Source: Corynebacterium flavescens
GTDB lineage: Bacteria > Actinomycetota > Actinomycetes > Mycobacteriales > Mycobacteriaceae
Assembly (NCBI RefSeq): GCF_008693105.1
Contig: NZ_VXKK01000023.1
Coordinates: 1-64,000, forward strand
Direction: 5' to 3'
Length of the DNA: 64,000 nucleotides
A model generated the notes under the pieces. That model was not told where the DNA came from, ran no database searches, and saw only the letters and a program-made list of their open reading frames with translations. A program made the position numbers and the translations under genes. Below are positions 28,912 to 38,555 of this stretch, piece by piece (the first letter of the stretch is position 1; each line of letters starts with the position of its first letter).

Positions 28912-30449
28912 TGGAACAACTGCAGCTTCTCCTCGGCGGCTTTGCGGAGGCTTTGTCCCCTAACCACCTGCTCTTCCTAGTCATCGGCGCAGTACTTGGC
29001 ACCGCGGTCGGCGTGCTCCCCGGCCTAGGATCGTCGATGGCGGTGGCTTTGCTGCTACCCATTACCTTTGCCCTTGATCCCACAGCGGCGTTCATCATGT
29101 TTGCGGCCGTCTACTTCGGTGGACTCTTCGGCGACTCCACAGCCGGCATCCTCCTGAACACGCCGGGGCAGGCCTCCGCCATCGCGTCCTCCCTCGAGGG
29201 GCACCGCATGGCCAAGGATGGCCGTGCGGCAACGGCGCTGGCCACTGCCGCTATAGGCGCATTTATCGGCGGAACCCTCGCCACCATCCTGGTGGTCTTT
29301 GCCTCGCCCTACATGGTCATCTTGGCCACCAAGTTCGGCCCGGCTGAGTACTTCGCGCTGGCCGTATTCGCCTTCGTGGCTATTTCCTCGGTGGTCTCGG
29401 AGTCCATCATTCGCGGGCTTGGCGCCCTCATCATCGGCCTGGCCCTGTCCATGGTGGGAATTGACGGCCCGAGCGGCACCGAGCGCTTCACTTTTTCGGT
29501 CCCGCAGCTTTTCGAAGGCATCGACATCGTTGTCGTCACTGTCGGTCTTCTCGCGGTGGGGGAGATCCTACATTCGGCCACTGCGCGCGAGGACGTTGTT
29601 TCCAAGTCCCGCATCGCCTCCGCACCGCGGGCAACGATGTCGGGCGCGGACTTTCGGCGCGCGCTGCCCTCGTGGCTGCGCGGTACCGCATTCGGCGCTC
29701 CTTTCGGTCTGATTCCGGCCGGCGGCTCGGAGATCCCCACCTTCTTGGCCTATGGAAATGAAAAACGCCTAGCTAAGAAACGCGGCCAGACCGACTTCGG
29801 TACCACTGGCTCCATCAACGGCCTGGCTGCACCGGAGTCCGCCGGCAACGCCACCGCCAGCACCTCCTTGGGAACACTGTTGGCCTTAGGCTTGCCGACG
29901 TCGGCTACAGCAGCAATCCTCCTCGCCGCATTCCAGCAGTTTGGCATGCAACCAGGTCCCCTGCTCTTCGAGCGCTCCGGGGACATGGTGTGGACGCTGC
30001 TCGCTTCGCTGTTCTTGGCGCTTATCGTCCTTTTGGCCTTGAACCTGTTCATGGCCTCGGTGTGGGCGAAACTGCTGCTCATTCCCAACAACTACCTCTA
30101 TGCCGGGATCTCTGTCCTGGCGGTACTTGGGGTCTATGCAGTAAGCGCCTCCACGGTAGATCTCCTCATCATGTTGTTGCTCGGCTGCCTGGGATTCCTT
30201 ATGCGCCGCTATTCGGTGCCCATCGCGCCGGTGCTTATCGGCCTCATTCTGGGACCACTGGCCGAGGTCTCCCTGCGCCGCGCGCTGACCATTTCGGAGG
30301 GTGACCTGTCTGCCTTGGTCTCGAGTCCAATCACCATCGGTATCTACATCTTCCTCGCTGGGGCAGTAGCCATGACGCTCTTCCAGCACGTACGGCACAT
30401 GGGTGCCAAGGCACCCGCGGCTAACACGGCCTCGGAGAAGGCAGTCTAA
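28911..30449 (+). CDS. tctA: Tripartite tricarboxylate transporter, large membrane subunit
   Basis: A 512-residue integral membrane protein with about 12 helices. The signature G-V-L-P-G-L-G is near residue 39 and its repeat-like counterpart G-L-I-P-A-G-G-S-E-I-P-T-F is near 268. It forms the sodium- or proton-driven channel that takes substrate from TctC. In C. glutamicum tctCBA is the citrate importer controlled by CitAB. No two-component genes lie nearby here. A strong terminator follows after 9 bases. Confidence 0.93.
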   Translation: MEQLQLLLGGFAEALSPNHLLFLVIGAVLGTAVGVLPGLGSSMAVALLLPITFALDPTAAFIMFAAVYFGGLFGDSTAGILLNTPGQASAIASSLEGHRMAKDGRAATALATAAIGAFIGGTLATILVVFASPYMVILATKFGPAEYFALAVFAFVAISSVVSESIIRGLGALIIGLALSMVGIDGPSGTERFTFSVPQLFEGIDIVVVTVGLLAVGEILHSATAREDVVSKSRIASAPRATMSGADFRRALPSWLRGTAFGAPFGLIPAGGSEIPTFLAYGNEKRLAKKRGQTDFGTTGSINGLAAPESAGNATASTSLGTLLALGLPTSATAAILLAAFQQFGMQPGPLLFERSGDMVWTLLASLFLALIVLLALNLFMASVWAKLLLIPNNYLYAGISVLAVLGVYAVSASTVDLLIMLLLGCLGFLMRRYSVPIAPVLIGLILGPLAEVSLRRALTISEGDLSALVSSPITIGIYIFLAGAVAMTLFQHVRHMGAKAPAANTASEKAV

Positions 30450-30458
30450 AGCAAAACT

Positions 30459-30502
30459 AAACCTCGACTACCAAGCTATTTCTACTGGTAGTCGAGGTTT
30501 TT
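30459..30502. terminator. Bidirectional terminator shared by tctA and tRNA-Arg
   Basis: The arms 30459-30473 and 30486-30500 pair perfectly over 15 bases. Plus-strand reading ends in ttttt for tctA. Minus-strand reading, after the tRNA, ends in tttagtttt. The right edge touches the CCA end of the tRNA gene. Confidence 0.88.
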
Positions 30503-30577
30503 GGTGCCCCAGATAGGATTCGAACCTACGACACCGGCTTTAGGAGAGCCGTGCTCTATCCCCTGAGCTACTGGGGC
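30502..30577 (-). tRNA. tRNA-Arg (anticodon CCT)
   Basis: A 76-base cloverleaf including an encoded CCA end. The acceptor stem is gccccag/ctggggc, the D arm gctc/gagc, and the anticodon stem cggct/agccg with loop ctcctaa, giving anticodon CCT for AGG codons. The T arm gtagg/cctat carries ttcgaat. All stems pair. Confidence 0.97.
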
Positions 30578-30677
30578 AAGGGTGGTTTAAGTGCGCCGAC
30601 GTGTTCGGCTACTTGCGCCAAGAAAATAGATTACCAGCATGGCCCGTGGCGGCGCTAAATCAGATAACTTGTTAGTC

Positions 30678-30995
30678 ATGGCAAATAATTCCGCCGGTAA
30701 AACTACTGGTAACACCACTGATAAAACTGACCTTAAGTTCATCGATGTGCAGCGTCGCGAGGTCTTTACCGAGCTCGTCACCAAGGATGGCGTAGACACC
30801 CTCGCTGTAGAGAAAACCATCCCTGGTGGTTCCTCCAAGCGGCTGCTGCTGCTCAATAAATTCGATGCCCAGCAGCTGAAGAAGGAACTTGAGAACTATC
30901 TTCACACCATCTACTCGAAGGAGCTCTCCGGCATGGATGCAACGCTCTCACCGGCAGATATGGTGGAGCTTTTCGGCGAGGATGAAGACGAGTAA
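30678..30995 (+). CDS. Small hypothetical protein, 105 residues
   Basis: A soluble protein with a Thr/Lys-rich N-terminus, a central region D-V-Q-R-R-E-V-F-T-E-L-V-T-K-D-G-V-D-T-L, then a Q-Q-L-K-K-E-L-E-N-Y-L helix and an acidic end. I do not recognise the family. I choose the ATG at 30678 over 30639. There is no Shine-Dalgarno sequence, but gataac at 30663-30668 is a plausible -10 box placing the transcript start close to the ATG, so it may be leaderless. Convergent with the mycoredoxin gene. Confidence 0.6.
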   Translation: MANNSAGKTTGNTTDKTDLKFIDVQRREVFTELVTKDGVDTLAVEKTIPGGSSKRLLLLNKFDAQQLKKELENYLHTIYSKELSGMDATLSPADMVELFGEDEDE

Positions 30996-31048
30996 CCCTG
31001 AGTAGCTCTGGCTATAACGAAGTATCGAAGAGCTACCCACGCACGGCG

Positions 31049-31336
31049 CTAGGACTTGACGCCGTGCAGTTCTTCTATCTTGGCACGCACGGCAGAGGCC
31101 TGTGGGTTGGTTTCATGGGTGCCGTCGCCATAGAGAACCGTTGGGACGATGCGGTTGCCGTCGTTGACGGACTTGATCCATTCGTTGATGTCCTCGGTGC
31201 CTTCCGCTTCGACGTCAATAAGTTCATAGGGGGTATCCGTGCGGTCGAGGCGTTCGCGCAGGCGGGAGCAAAACGGGCACCAATCCGCAAAAAAGATCGT
31301 GACATCTGCGCTGGTGTGAGGTGTTTCGATGGCCAT
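31049..31336 (-). CDS. mrx1: Mycoredoxin (glutaredoxin-like)
   Basis: A 95-residue thioredoxin-fold protein with the redox pair C-P-F-C at 20-23, the cis-proline motif I-V-P-T near 64 and a C-terminal helix. It matches mycoredoxin 1, which reduces mycothiol mixed disulfides in actinobacteria that lack glutathione. Its ATG follows the folA stop with no gap, so it is the third gene of thyA-folA-mrx1. The thymidylate genes and this redoxin have the same order in C. glutamicum. Confidence 0.9.
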   Translation of the reverse strand: MAIETPHTSADVTIFFADWCPFCSRLRERLDRTDTPYELIDVEAEGTEDINEWIKSVNDGNRIVPTVLYGDGTHETNPQASAVRAKIEELHGVKS

Positions 31337-31867
31337 TTAGGCTGAACCCTTTCTTTGATATGTCAGGAAGCGGTACTTAAGAGGCAGCTCACTGGGAGGC
31401 TGCCCGGGAATGTCGAGGTGACCTTTTTCGGAGACCAGCCAGTCAGTGCTGGCTTGGAGGCCGAAGTCACTGGGGACCTCAGGTGCATAAACCGCCCGAT
31501 CCCCGTAGATATTCCCCACGTTGACCCCGATGAGGGTGACTTCGATGGTATCGACGCGGTCAAGGGTTGCCGCGTAAAGCTGTCCGCCGCCGATGACCCA
31601 GGCGGAATCTAACGGTGGAATGGTTGGGCTGACACTGGCGCCTGCGGACCATTGTCCGGCCTCCCGTGAGGAGACAACGTAATTGTCTCGCCCAGGCAGC
31701 GGACGAAAGCGCGGGTTTAGCGAATCCCAGGTGCGCCGACCCATGACCACCGGACTGCCCACGGTCACTGCCTTAAAGTGCTTGAGATCCTCTGGGACGT
31801 GCCAAGGCATGGCCTGGCCGTCACCGATGACGCCGTCGAGGGATTGAGCCCAAATCGCCCCCAGCAT
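31337..31867 (-). CDS. folA: Dihydrofolate reductase
   Basis: A 176-residue enzyme reducing dihydrofolate with NADPH. The active-site features are W-A-Q-S-L-D-G-V-I-G-D near 6-16, M-P-W-H-V-P-E-D-L near 20-28 with the catalytic acid in P-E-D, V-V-M-G-R-R-T-W near 40 for NADPH and W-V-I-G-G-G-Q-L-Y near 89. It overlaps the thyA stop by TAATG, so reduction of the dihydrofolate made by ThyA is coupled at the expression level. Confidence 0.96.
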   Translation of the reverse strand: MLGAIWAQSLDGVIGDGQAMPWHVPEDLKHFKAVTVGSPVVMGRRTWDSLNPRFRPLPGRDNYVVSSREAGQWSAGASVSPTIPPLDSAWVIGGGQLYAATLDRVDTIEVTLIGVNVGNIYGDRAVYAPEVPSDFGLQASTDWLVSEKGHLDIPGQPPSELPLKYRFLTYQRKGSA

Positions 31868-32664
31868 TAGACGGACACCGGGGCCTTGATTGAAGGGTGG
31901 GGGTCGTAGCCGATGAGCTCAAAGTCGTCGAAGTTGTAATCAAAAAGGGAAGCGGCTTTGTGGAGTTTGAGCTGGGGGTATTCACGCGGTGCCCGGGAGA
32001 GCTGTTCCTCGACTTGGGTGATGTGGTCATTGTAAATATGGCAGTCACCGCCGGTCCAGATGAGGTCACCGACTTCCAAGCCCGCCTGCTGAGCAAACAT
32101 GTGGGTCAGCGCGGCATAGGAGGCCAAGTTGAAAGGAACCCCGAGGAACATGTCCGCAGAACGCTGATAGACCTGCATGCTGAGCTTTCCATCCGCAACA
32201 TAGAGCTGAAACAGAAGATGGCAGGGCATAAGTGCCATCTTGTCGAGCTCCGCGACATTCCACGCGGAGACGATATTGCGCCGAGAATTCGGATTATTGC
32301 GCAAGGTGTCTAGGGCCGATTGGATCTGGTCAATGTGTTCGCCAGCTGGTGTGGGCCAAGAACGCCATTGCACTCCGTAGACGGGTCCGAGCTCGCCGTT
32401 CTCATCGGCCCAGGCATCCCAGATCTTCACGCGGTTTTCTTGCAACCAGGAGACGTTGGACTCGCCGCGCAGGAACCACAGTAACTCGCCGATCACGCCA
32501 TGGAAATAGACTTTCTTCGTGGTCAGGAGGGGAAAAGACTTGCTGAGGTCGTAGCGTAACTGAGCGCCGAATATCGAGCGGGTTCCCGTCCCAGTGCGGT
32601 CGCCTTTGGAGGCGCCATCGTGGAGCACGGAACGGAGCAGGTCTTCATATGGCGTTGCGATCAT
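31867..32664 (-). CDS. thyA: Thymidylate synthase
   Basis: A 265-residue folate-dependent thymidylate synthase. The nucleophile is in M-P-C-H-L-L-F-Q. The dUMP-contacting [13 protein letters not shown] and R-T-G-T-G-T near 22-28 are intact. The short form lacks the 50-residue insert of Lactobacillus-type enzymes. The start is placed at ATG 32664 ([10 protein letters not shown]); a longer frame to 32715 adds a hydrophobic stretch foreign to the family. First gene of the thyA-folA-mrx1 operon. Confidence 0.96.
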   Translation of the reverse strand: MIATPYEDLLRSVLHDGASKGDRTGTGTRSIFGAQLRYDLSKSFPLLTTKKVYFHGVIGELLWFLRGESNVSWLQENRVKIWDAWADENGELGPVYGVQWRSWPTPAGEHIDQIQSALDTLRNNPNSRRNIVSAWNVAELDKMALMPCHLLFQLYVADGKLSMQVYQRSADMFLGVPFNLASYAALTHMFAQQAGLEVGDLIWTGGDCHIYNDHITQVEEQLSRAPREYPQLKLHKAASLFDYNFDDFELIGYDPHPSIKAPVSV

Positions 32665-32782
32665 GGTGAACAGTCTAATCAAAGAGCTGGTGAAGAAAAC
32701 AGCGGGGCAAAACAAGGCTGAGGCCTCAAGCTCTGGAATGCAGACCCTAGTGGACGGAGTTCGTGAAGGACATCAACGGTGC

Positions 32783-33541
32783 TTAGAAGCCACCGTTGAT
32801 GTCGGCGTACTTGGCCGCGTGCTCCAAGATGTCATCGGCCAATTCGGGGCGGCAGATGAGGAGATCGGGGATGAACGTGTCCTCGTTGTTGAAAGTGATG
32901 GGGCTGCCATCGAGGCGCGAGCAGTGCAAGCCAGCGGCCAAGGCAACGCCCACGGGGGCTGCTTGGTCCCATTCGTATTGCCCACCGGCGTGAATGTAGC
33001 CATCAAAGTCACCGAGTAAGACGTGCATGGCCTTTGCCCCAGCGGAACCTACTCCCACGGTGTCAAAGCCCATGTTCTCGGCGATGTAGCTTGCCACCTG
33101 TGGCGGACGGTTACGCGAGACCACGAAGCGCTTGGCCAGCGGGCCGGTCACGGCGCGCACATCTGAGGACTTGAAGGTGACGCCGAGGTCCGGCAGGCTT
33201 ACCGCGGCAAACTGGGGAGCGCCGTCGATGACCAACGCAATATGGACTGCCCAATCCTGGCGGCCGGTGGCAAATTCCTTGGTGCCGTCCAAAGGATCGA
33301 TGACCCATACGCGATGCTTCTTTAACCGGCTGAGGTCATCGGTGGCCTCCTCTGAGAGGATGCCGTCTTCCGGGCGGTGGTGCGCAAGCACCCGTGCTAT
33401 CCATTCTTGGGCGGCCTCGTCACCGGCATCACCGAGCGAAAGCCCCCGCAAGAGGCCGCCATTGCGTACTCCTTTGAGGATCTCGCCGCAGCCTTCTGCG
33501 AGGGAGTTAGTCAGGCGGGAATCAGAAATCTCAACGCTCAT
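32783..33541 (-). CDS. cysQ: CysQ-like 3'-phosphoadenosine 5'-phosphate phosphatase
   Basis: A 252-residue member of the inositol monophosphatase superfamily. The metal sites are L-S-E-E-A-T-D-D near 62-69, D-P-L-D-G-T-K-E-F near 83-91 and Y-E-W-D-Q-A-A-P near 190. CysQ removes phosphate from PAP/PAPS in sulfate assimilation, and mycobacterial members also act on inositol phosphate and fructose bisphosphate. The start at 33541 gives the normal length; upstream extension would read into lhr. Divergent from lhr across 34 bases. Confidence 0.9.
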   Translation of the reverse strand: MSVEISDSRLTNSLAEGCGEILKGVRNGGLLRGLSLGDAGDEAAQEWIARVLAHHRPEDGILSEEATDDLSRLKKHRVWVIDPLDGTKEFATGRQDWAVHIALVIDGAPQFAAVSLPDLGVTFKSSDVRAVTGPLAKRFVVSRNRPPQVASYIAENMGFDTVGVGSAGAKAMHVLLGDFDGYIHAGGQYEWDQAAPVGVALAAGLHCSRLDGSPITFNNEDTFIPDLLICRPELADDILEHAAKYADINGGF

Positions 33542-33575
33542 GCTGACCAGACTACCCCGCGGGTTAAAGTAGGGC

Positions 33576-36500
33576 ATGCCGGAAAATATCCTTTCACGTT
33601 TCCATCCCCAGGTAGCGGGATGGTTCCAGGAGGTTTTCGCCGCCCCAACTTCAGTCCAGGCTGCGGCTTGGGAGGCCATTTCCCGCAACGAGCATGCCTT
33701 AGTTGTGGCGCCGACCGGCTCCGGTAAGACGCTGGCGGCCTTTCTCTGGGCCTTGGATAGCCTCGTTGAAAGAGAGGGCCAGACTGCGCTTCCAGTGGGA
33801 AAGGCGCAGGGTACCCACGATGGGGTGCGCATCTTGTATATTTCACCGCTTAAAGCCCTCGGCGTCGATGTGGAGAATAACCTGCGGGCGCCACTGGCGG
33901 GAATTTCCCGTGTGGCTGAGCGCATGGGACTGCCCATCCCGGATATCTCGGTGGCGGTGCGCTCGGGAGATACCCCAGCCGCGGAGCGTGCACGCCAGGT
34001 ACGCAAGCCCCCAGACGTGTTAATTACCACTCCAGAATCTGCCTATCTCATGCTCACGTCTAAAGCCGCGGGCATTTTATCTACGGTGGACACGGTCATC
34101 GTGGATGAGATTCACGCACTGGCGGGCACGAAGCGCGGCGTGCACCTGGCGCTAACCCTCGAGCGGCTGGCGGCGGTGGCAGGCTCCTTCCAACGCATTG
34201 GGCTTTCAGCCACGGTGCGTCCCCTGAGTGCGGTTGCAAACTTTCTCGGAGGTGGTCGCCCCGTAGAGATAGTCGCACCCCCTGCGCAGAAGCGCTGGAG
34301 TCTGCAGATCCACGTGCCGGTGGAGGACATGTCAGATCTTCCCACCCCGGAGCATGGCTCAACCATCGGTGAGCTCACTGTTGATGATCGCATTGGGATC
34401 ACCCGCGAGAATCTCCCGCCGGTGGCTGAGGATTCAGCGCTGCCGAGTGCGAAGTCGATCTGGCCGTTCATCGAGGAGGAACTCTATAGAGAGGTCATGG
34501 AGCACCGTTCAACGCTCATCTTTGTCAACGCCCGCCGCACCGCCGAGCGTTTGACCTCGCGCCTCAACGAGCTCTATGCGCAGGAGTTTGATCCAGATAG
34601 TCTTTCCCCTGAGACCAGGCGCGATCCCGCGCAGCTGATGAAGCAGGTGGACGTGGCGGGCAAGGCTCCCGCAATCATCGCCCGTGCGCATCATGGCTCG
34701 GTTTCTAAGGATGAGCGCGCGCAGACAGAGACGATGCTCAAGGAAGGTACCCTGCGCGCCGTGGTGGCGACCAGCTCCCTTGAACTGGGAATCGACATGG
34801 GTGCCGTCGAATTGGTTGTCCAAGTAGAGTCGCCGCCCTCGGTGGCCTCCGGCCTGCAGCGTGTGGGCCGCGCCGGGCACTCGGTGGGGGCCGTCTCGCA
34901 CGGTTCTTTTTATCCCAAGCACCGTGCAGATCTCGTCCAATCGGCTCTGACCGTCACGCGCATGCAAGAGGGGCTCATCGAGGAAATGCATTCGCCGGCC
35001 AACCCTCTTGATGTGCTGGCGCAGCAAACCGTGGCCCAGGTCGCCGCTCATGCGGATGGTATTGACGTCGATGAATGGTATGACACCGTGCGGCGAGCCT
35101 GGCCCTACCGCGATCTGGCCCGGGAGGTGTTTGACTCGGTCATCGATCTGGTTAGCGGTGTCTATCCCTCCACCGACTTTGCGGAACTGAAGCCGCGGGT
35201 AGTCTATGACCGAGTCACCGGGTTGCTCACCCCACGACCAGGTGCGCAGCGCGTCGCCGTTACCAGCGGAGGAACCATCCCGGATCGCGGCATGTTCGGG
35301 GTGTTTCTAGCCGGTGGCCAAGGCGCGCCGCGCCGAGTGGGAGAACTCGACGAGGAGATGGTCTACGAGTCCCGTGCGGGTGACGTATTTACCCTCGGGG
35401 CCACAAGCTGGCGAATAGAGGAGATCACCCGCGACCAGGTCATAGTGACCCCGGCCCCCAGTCACACAGGCCGGCTGCCTTTTTGGAACGGTGACCAGGC
35501 CGGCCGCCCCTTCGAACTGGGGCAGGCGCTGGGCGCGTATCGCCGCGACGTGCGCGAGGACCCGGGTCTTATCCGCGACGTCGACAAGCGCGGGCGTGCG
35601 AATATCTTGGCCTACCTCAACGAACAGTACGAGGCCACGGGTCTCGTTCCCGATGAAAAAACCCTGCTTCTGGAGCGTTTTCACGATGAGCTAGGGGATT
35701 GGCGAATAGTGCTGCACTCGCCCTTTGGCCGCGGAGTCAACGCTGCATGGGCTCTCGCCGTAGGTGCGCGCGTGGCAGAAAGAACGGGCATGGATCCTCA
35801 GGCCGTTGCCGGCGACGACGGCATCGTCCTGCGCCTTCCGGAGGGTGAGGAGGAGCCGGATGCGTCCCTTTTTATCTTCGACGCGGATGAGATAGCAGAT
35901 CTTGTCTCCGAGCAGGTGGGCGGCTCAGCGCTTTTTGCCTCTCGCTTTCGCGAGTGCGCGGCCAGGGCTTTGTTGCTGCCACGGCGCAATCCGGGCAAGC
36001 GTGCCCCTCTCTGGCAGCAGCGGCAGCGCGCCGAGCAGCTTCTCGACGTCGCCCGCAAATATCCTTCATTCCCCATCATCTTGGAGACAGTGCGAGAGTG
36101 CCTGCAGGACGTTTATGACCTCCCGGCTTTAAGCACCACGATGCGCGAGCTCGGGCATCGCCGAATTCGCATCGCGGAGGTGACAACGCAGCAGCCCTCG
36201 CCCTTTGCTTCGACGCTGCTCTTTAACTACACAGGCGCCTTTATGTACGAGGGGGATTCGCCCCTGGCGGAAAAGCGTGCTGCTGCGCTGGCTCTTGACC
36301 CGGCGCTCCTGGCCAAGTTGCTGGGAACCGTCGAGCTGCGCGAGCTTCTAGAACCCGAGATCATCGAGCAGGTGGATGCGCAACTGCAGCGCACTGCGCC
36401 GGGGCGAAGGGCGCGCACCACCGAGGAGGTGGCGGATCTCTTCCGCGTCCTCGGCCCTATTCCTATTGATGAGCTACCCGCGCACACGGATGTCCCGCTC

Positions 36501-38429
36501 GCGGCGATCAAGGGCCTTGGCTCGCGCATCATGTTCGTGCGGATCGGCGGGCGCGAGCACGTGGCCCAGTCTCACGATGCGCCATTGCTGCGTGACGGAC
36601 TAGGGGTTCCGGTCCCGCCGGGCGTGGCGGCGCAGCAGGCCACCATCACCGATGCTTTGGCACAGCTGGTGGCGCGTTGGGCACGCACGCGTGGGCCCTT
36701 CATATTGCGCGATCTCGCGGAAGCCTTTGGTCTTTCTGTCTCGGCCGCGCATACCGTGCTTGGATCCTTGGATAACATCGTGGAGGGGCGCTATCGCCAG
36801 GGAATCGAGGAGACGGAGTACTGCGCGAGCGAGGTCTTGCGCATCATTCGCTCGCGTTCTCTTGCGGCGGCGCGTGCAGCCACCGAGCCCGTCTCGCAGG
36901 CTGCTTATGGGCGTTTCCTCCCGGATTGGCAGCAGGTCGCGCCCAGTGGACAGCGCCCGGCGTTGCGTGGGGCTGATGGGGTATTTGCCGTCGTCGAGCA
37001 GCTGGCCGGGGTGCGCCTGCCGGCCTCTGCGTGGGAGTCTTTGGTGTTGCCGGCGCGGGTGGGGGACTACTCTCCACCGCTGCTTGACGAGCTCACCCTC
37101 AACGGGGAAGTGCTTATCGTCGGCGCGGGTAAGGCCGGCAACGCGGATCCTTGGATCATGCTCTTGCCGGTGGATTACGCGGCCCAACTCATTCCACACC
37201 ACGACACACACTCCCTGAGTGTGGTTCAGCAGGCGGTAGTGGCGGTTCTATCCCGGGGAGGCGGATTTCTTTTCCACGACCTTGCCCGGGAAGTGCCGGC
37301 GACGCCCCAGGAGCTGCGGGAAGCAATGTGGGAGCTTGTGGAGATGGGCATAGTTTCCCCGGATTCCTTTGGCCCAGTGCGTTCCCATCTTGCAGCCTCC
37401 GGTCGGCGCGCTGCCACCGCCCATCGTGCCAAGCGGCGCCCCACCCGCTCGCGCCTGCGCATGGGCAGGACCTCTTTTGCCCAGGCGCAGCAAGCGGGAC
37501 CGGGAGCCGGTGGCGCTGTGCCTAACGATATGGCGGGGAGGTGGGCACTGTCCATGGCGGCTTCGACGGAGGCCACCGCCCGCTCGGTGGCGCACGGGGA
37601 GGCCTGGCTGGATCGCTATGGCGTTGTCACCCGCGGCAGCGTGGTCGCGGAGGACGTCATAGGAGGTTTCGCCTTGGCCTACAAGGTACTCTCCGGTTTC
37701 GAGGAAAGCGGCAAAGCACTGCGCGGTTACGTTATTGACGGGCTGGGCGCTGCGCAGTTTTCCACGCCCGCCGTCATCGATCGACTGCGTGGCCTCGCGG
37801 ATTCCCCCGATGTCATGGGCTGGCCCTCGGGGACGCAGGAGCCGCAGACTTATGTCTTGGCCGCGGCGGATCCCGCTAATCCCTACGGCGCCGCGCTGCC
37901 CTGGCCGCAGCGCGATGATAGTGATGGCCAGACAGGTAAGGGTGGGCCCACGCGTGCGGCTGGTGCGCTGGTAGTGCTTGTCGACGGCCTACTCATCGCC
38001 CACCTTAGCCGTGGCGGCCGCAGCCTGAGCACCTTCTTCGATGCCCTGCCTGGAGGCATTAGCCACGAAGAAGCGGTGCGCTTTCTACTGGTGGCAGTAA
38101 CTGAGCTTATCGCCGCGGGCAGGCTCTCACCCCTAGTCATTGAGAAGGCTAACGGGCGCCCAGTACACGAAAGCGCCCTGGCTTCGCTCCTGCGGGAAGC
38201 GGGTGCCGGCATCACTCCCAAAGGCGTGCGCATCAGCGCCCAAGCGCGTGCCCCGCGCATTCCGCGCGGTGGGCGAAGGGTCAGCCAGGCGATAGATGAC
38301 CTCAGCTTTGACGATCCGCAGGACCCCGCGAGCCCTGATGAAGGTAGAGACCCAGGAAGGACAGAAGGGGGCGGAGGCGGCTTCCGTCCGCGCGGCCCAG
38401 CGCCGTTTCGGGGGCAGCGGCGTCGATAG
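33576..38429 (+). CDS. lhr: ATP-dependent helicase Lhr
   Basis: A 1617-residue superfamily 2 helicase, the largest protein here. The first RecA domain has P-T-G-S-G-K-T at 46-52 and D-E-I-H at 177-180. The second has S-S-L-E-L-G-I-D-M-G and Q-R-V-G-R-A-G-H near 410-435. A winged helix and Lhr-core beta domain follow to about 860, then the long C-terminal domain known only in bacterial Lhr. Mycobacterial Lhr is a 3'-5' DNA:RNA helicase induced by DNA damage. The C-terminal 50 residues are a Gly/Pro/Arg-rich disordered tail. In C. glutamicum it is next to nei2, whereas here two transport and lactate genes intervene. Confidence 0.95.
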   Translation: MPENILSRFHPQVAGWFQEVFAAPTSVQAAAWEAISRNEHALVVAPTGSGKTLAAFLWALDSLVEREGQTALPVGKAQGTHDGVRILYISPLKALGVDVENNLRAPLAGISRVAERMGLPIPDISVAVRSGDTPAAERARQVRKPPDVLITTPESAYLMLTSKAAGILSTVDTVIVDEIHALAGTKRGVHLALTLERLAAVAGSFQRIGLSATVRPLSAVANFLGGGRPVEIVAPPAQKRWSLQIHVPVEDMSDLPTPEHGSTIGELTVDDRIGITRENLPPVAEDSALPSAKSIWPFIEEELYREVMEHRSTLIFVNARRTAERLTSRLNELYAQEFDPDSLSPETRRDPAQLMKQVDVAGKAPAIIARAHHGSVSKDERAQTETMLKEGTLRAVVATSSLELGIDMGAVELVVQVESPPSVASGLQRVGRAGHSVGAVSHGSFYPKHRADLVQSALTVTRMQEGLIEEMHSPANPLDVLAQQTVAQVAAHADGIDVDEWYDTVRRAWPYRDLAREVFDSVIDLVSGVYPSTDFAELKPRVVYDRVTGLLTPRPGAQRVAVTSGGTIPDRGMFGVFLAGGQGAPRRVGELDEEMVYESRAGDVFTLGATSWRIEEITRDQVIVTPAPSHTGRLPFWNGDQAGRPFELGQALGAYRRDVREDPGLIRDVDKRGRANILAYLNEQYEATGLVPDEKTLLLERFHDELGDWRIVLHSPFGRGVNAAWALAVGARVAERTGMDPQAVAGDDGIVLRLPEGEEEPDASLFIFDADEIADLVSEQVGGSALFASRFRECAARALLLPRRNPGKRAPLWQQRQRAEQLLDVARKYPSFPIILETVRECLQDVYDLPALSTTMRELGHRRIRIAEVTTQQPSPFASTLLFNYTGAFMYEGDSPLAEKRAAALALDPALLAKLLGTVELRELLEPEIIEQVDAQLQRTAPGRRARTTEEVADLFRVLGPIPIDELPAHTDVPLAAIKGLGSRIMFVRIGGREHVAQSHDAPLLRDGLGVPVPPGVAAQQATITDALAQLVARWARTRGPFILRDLAEAFGLSVSAAHTVLGSLDNIVEGRYRQGIEETEYCASEVLRIIRSRSLAAARAATEPVSQAAYGRFLPDWQQVAPSGQRPALRGADGVFAVVEQLAGVRLPASAWESLVLPARVGDYSPPLLDELTLNGEVLIVGAGKAGNADPWIMLLPVDYAAQLIPHHDTHSLSVVQQAVVAVLSRGGGFLFHDLAREVPATPQELREAMWELVEMGIVSPDSFGPVRSHLAASGRRAATAHRAKRRPTRSRLRMGRTSFAQAQQAGPGAGGAVPNDMAGRWALSMAASTEATARSVAHGEAWLDRYGVVTRGSVVAEDVIGGFALAYKVLSGFEESGKALRGYVIDGLGAAQFSTPAVIDRLRGLADSPDVMGWPSGTQEPQTYVLAAADPANPYGAALPWPQRDDSDGQTGKGGPTRAAGALVVLVDGLLIAHLSRGGRSLSTFFDALPGGISHEEAVRFLLVAVTELIAAGRLSPLVIEKANGRPVHESALASLLREAGAGITPKGVRISAQARAPRIPRGGRRVSQAIDDLSFDDPQDPASPDEGRDPGRTEGGGGGFRPRGPAPFRGQRRR

Positions 38430-38491
38430 CGTTTCACGCTATGGGAGGAAACCTGCGGCCGATGTGGCGCCCGCCTCTCTCGGAGGTGATA

Positions 38492-38516
38492 GGCGGGGGA
38501 TTTGGGTTCCCCCGCC
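38492..38516 (+). terminator. Probable terminator of lhr
   Basis: ggcggggga and tcccccgcc pair perfectly over nine bases with a seven-base loop, 63 bases after the lhr stop. The following tract is only cttg, so it may be a weak terminator or a leader hairpin of the next gene. Confidence 0.5.
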
Positions 38517-38555
38517 CTTGTAGGAAGCATCTATAACGGGATAGAAATATATCTC

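Noticed and set aside
30996..31070. Hairpins between the 105-residue protein gene and mycoredoxin as terminators
   Set aside because: Two 8-base stems (31002-31036 and 31041-31067) exist but lack T-runs, and one overlaps coding sequence, so they were not listed as features.
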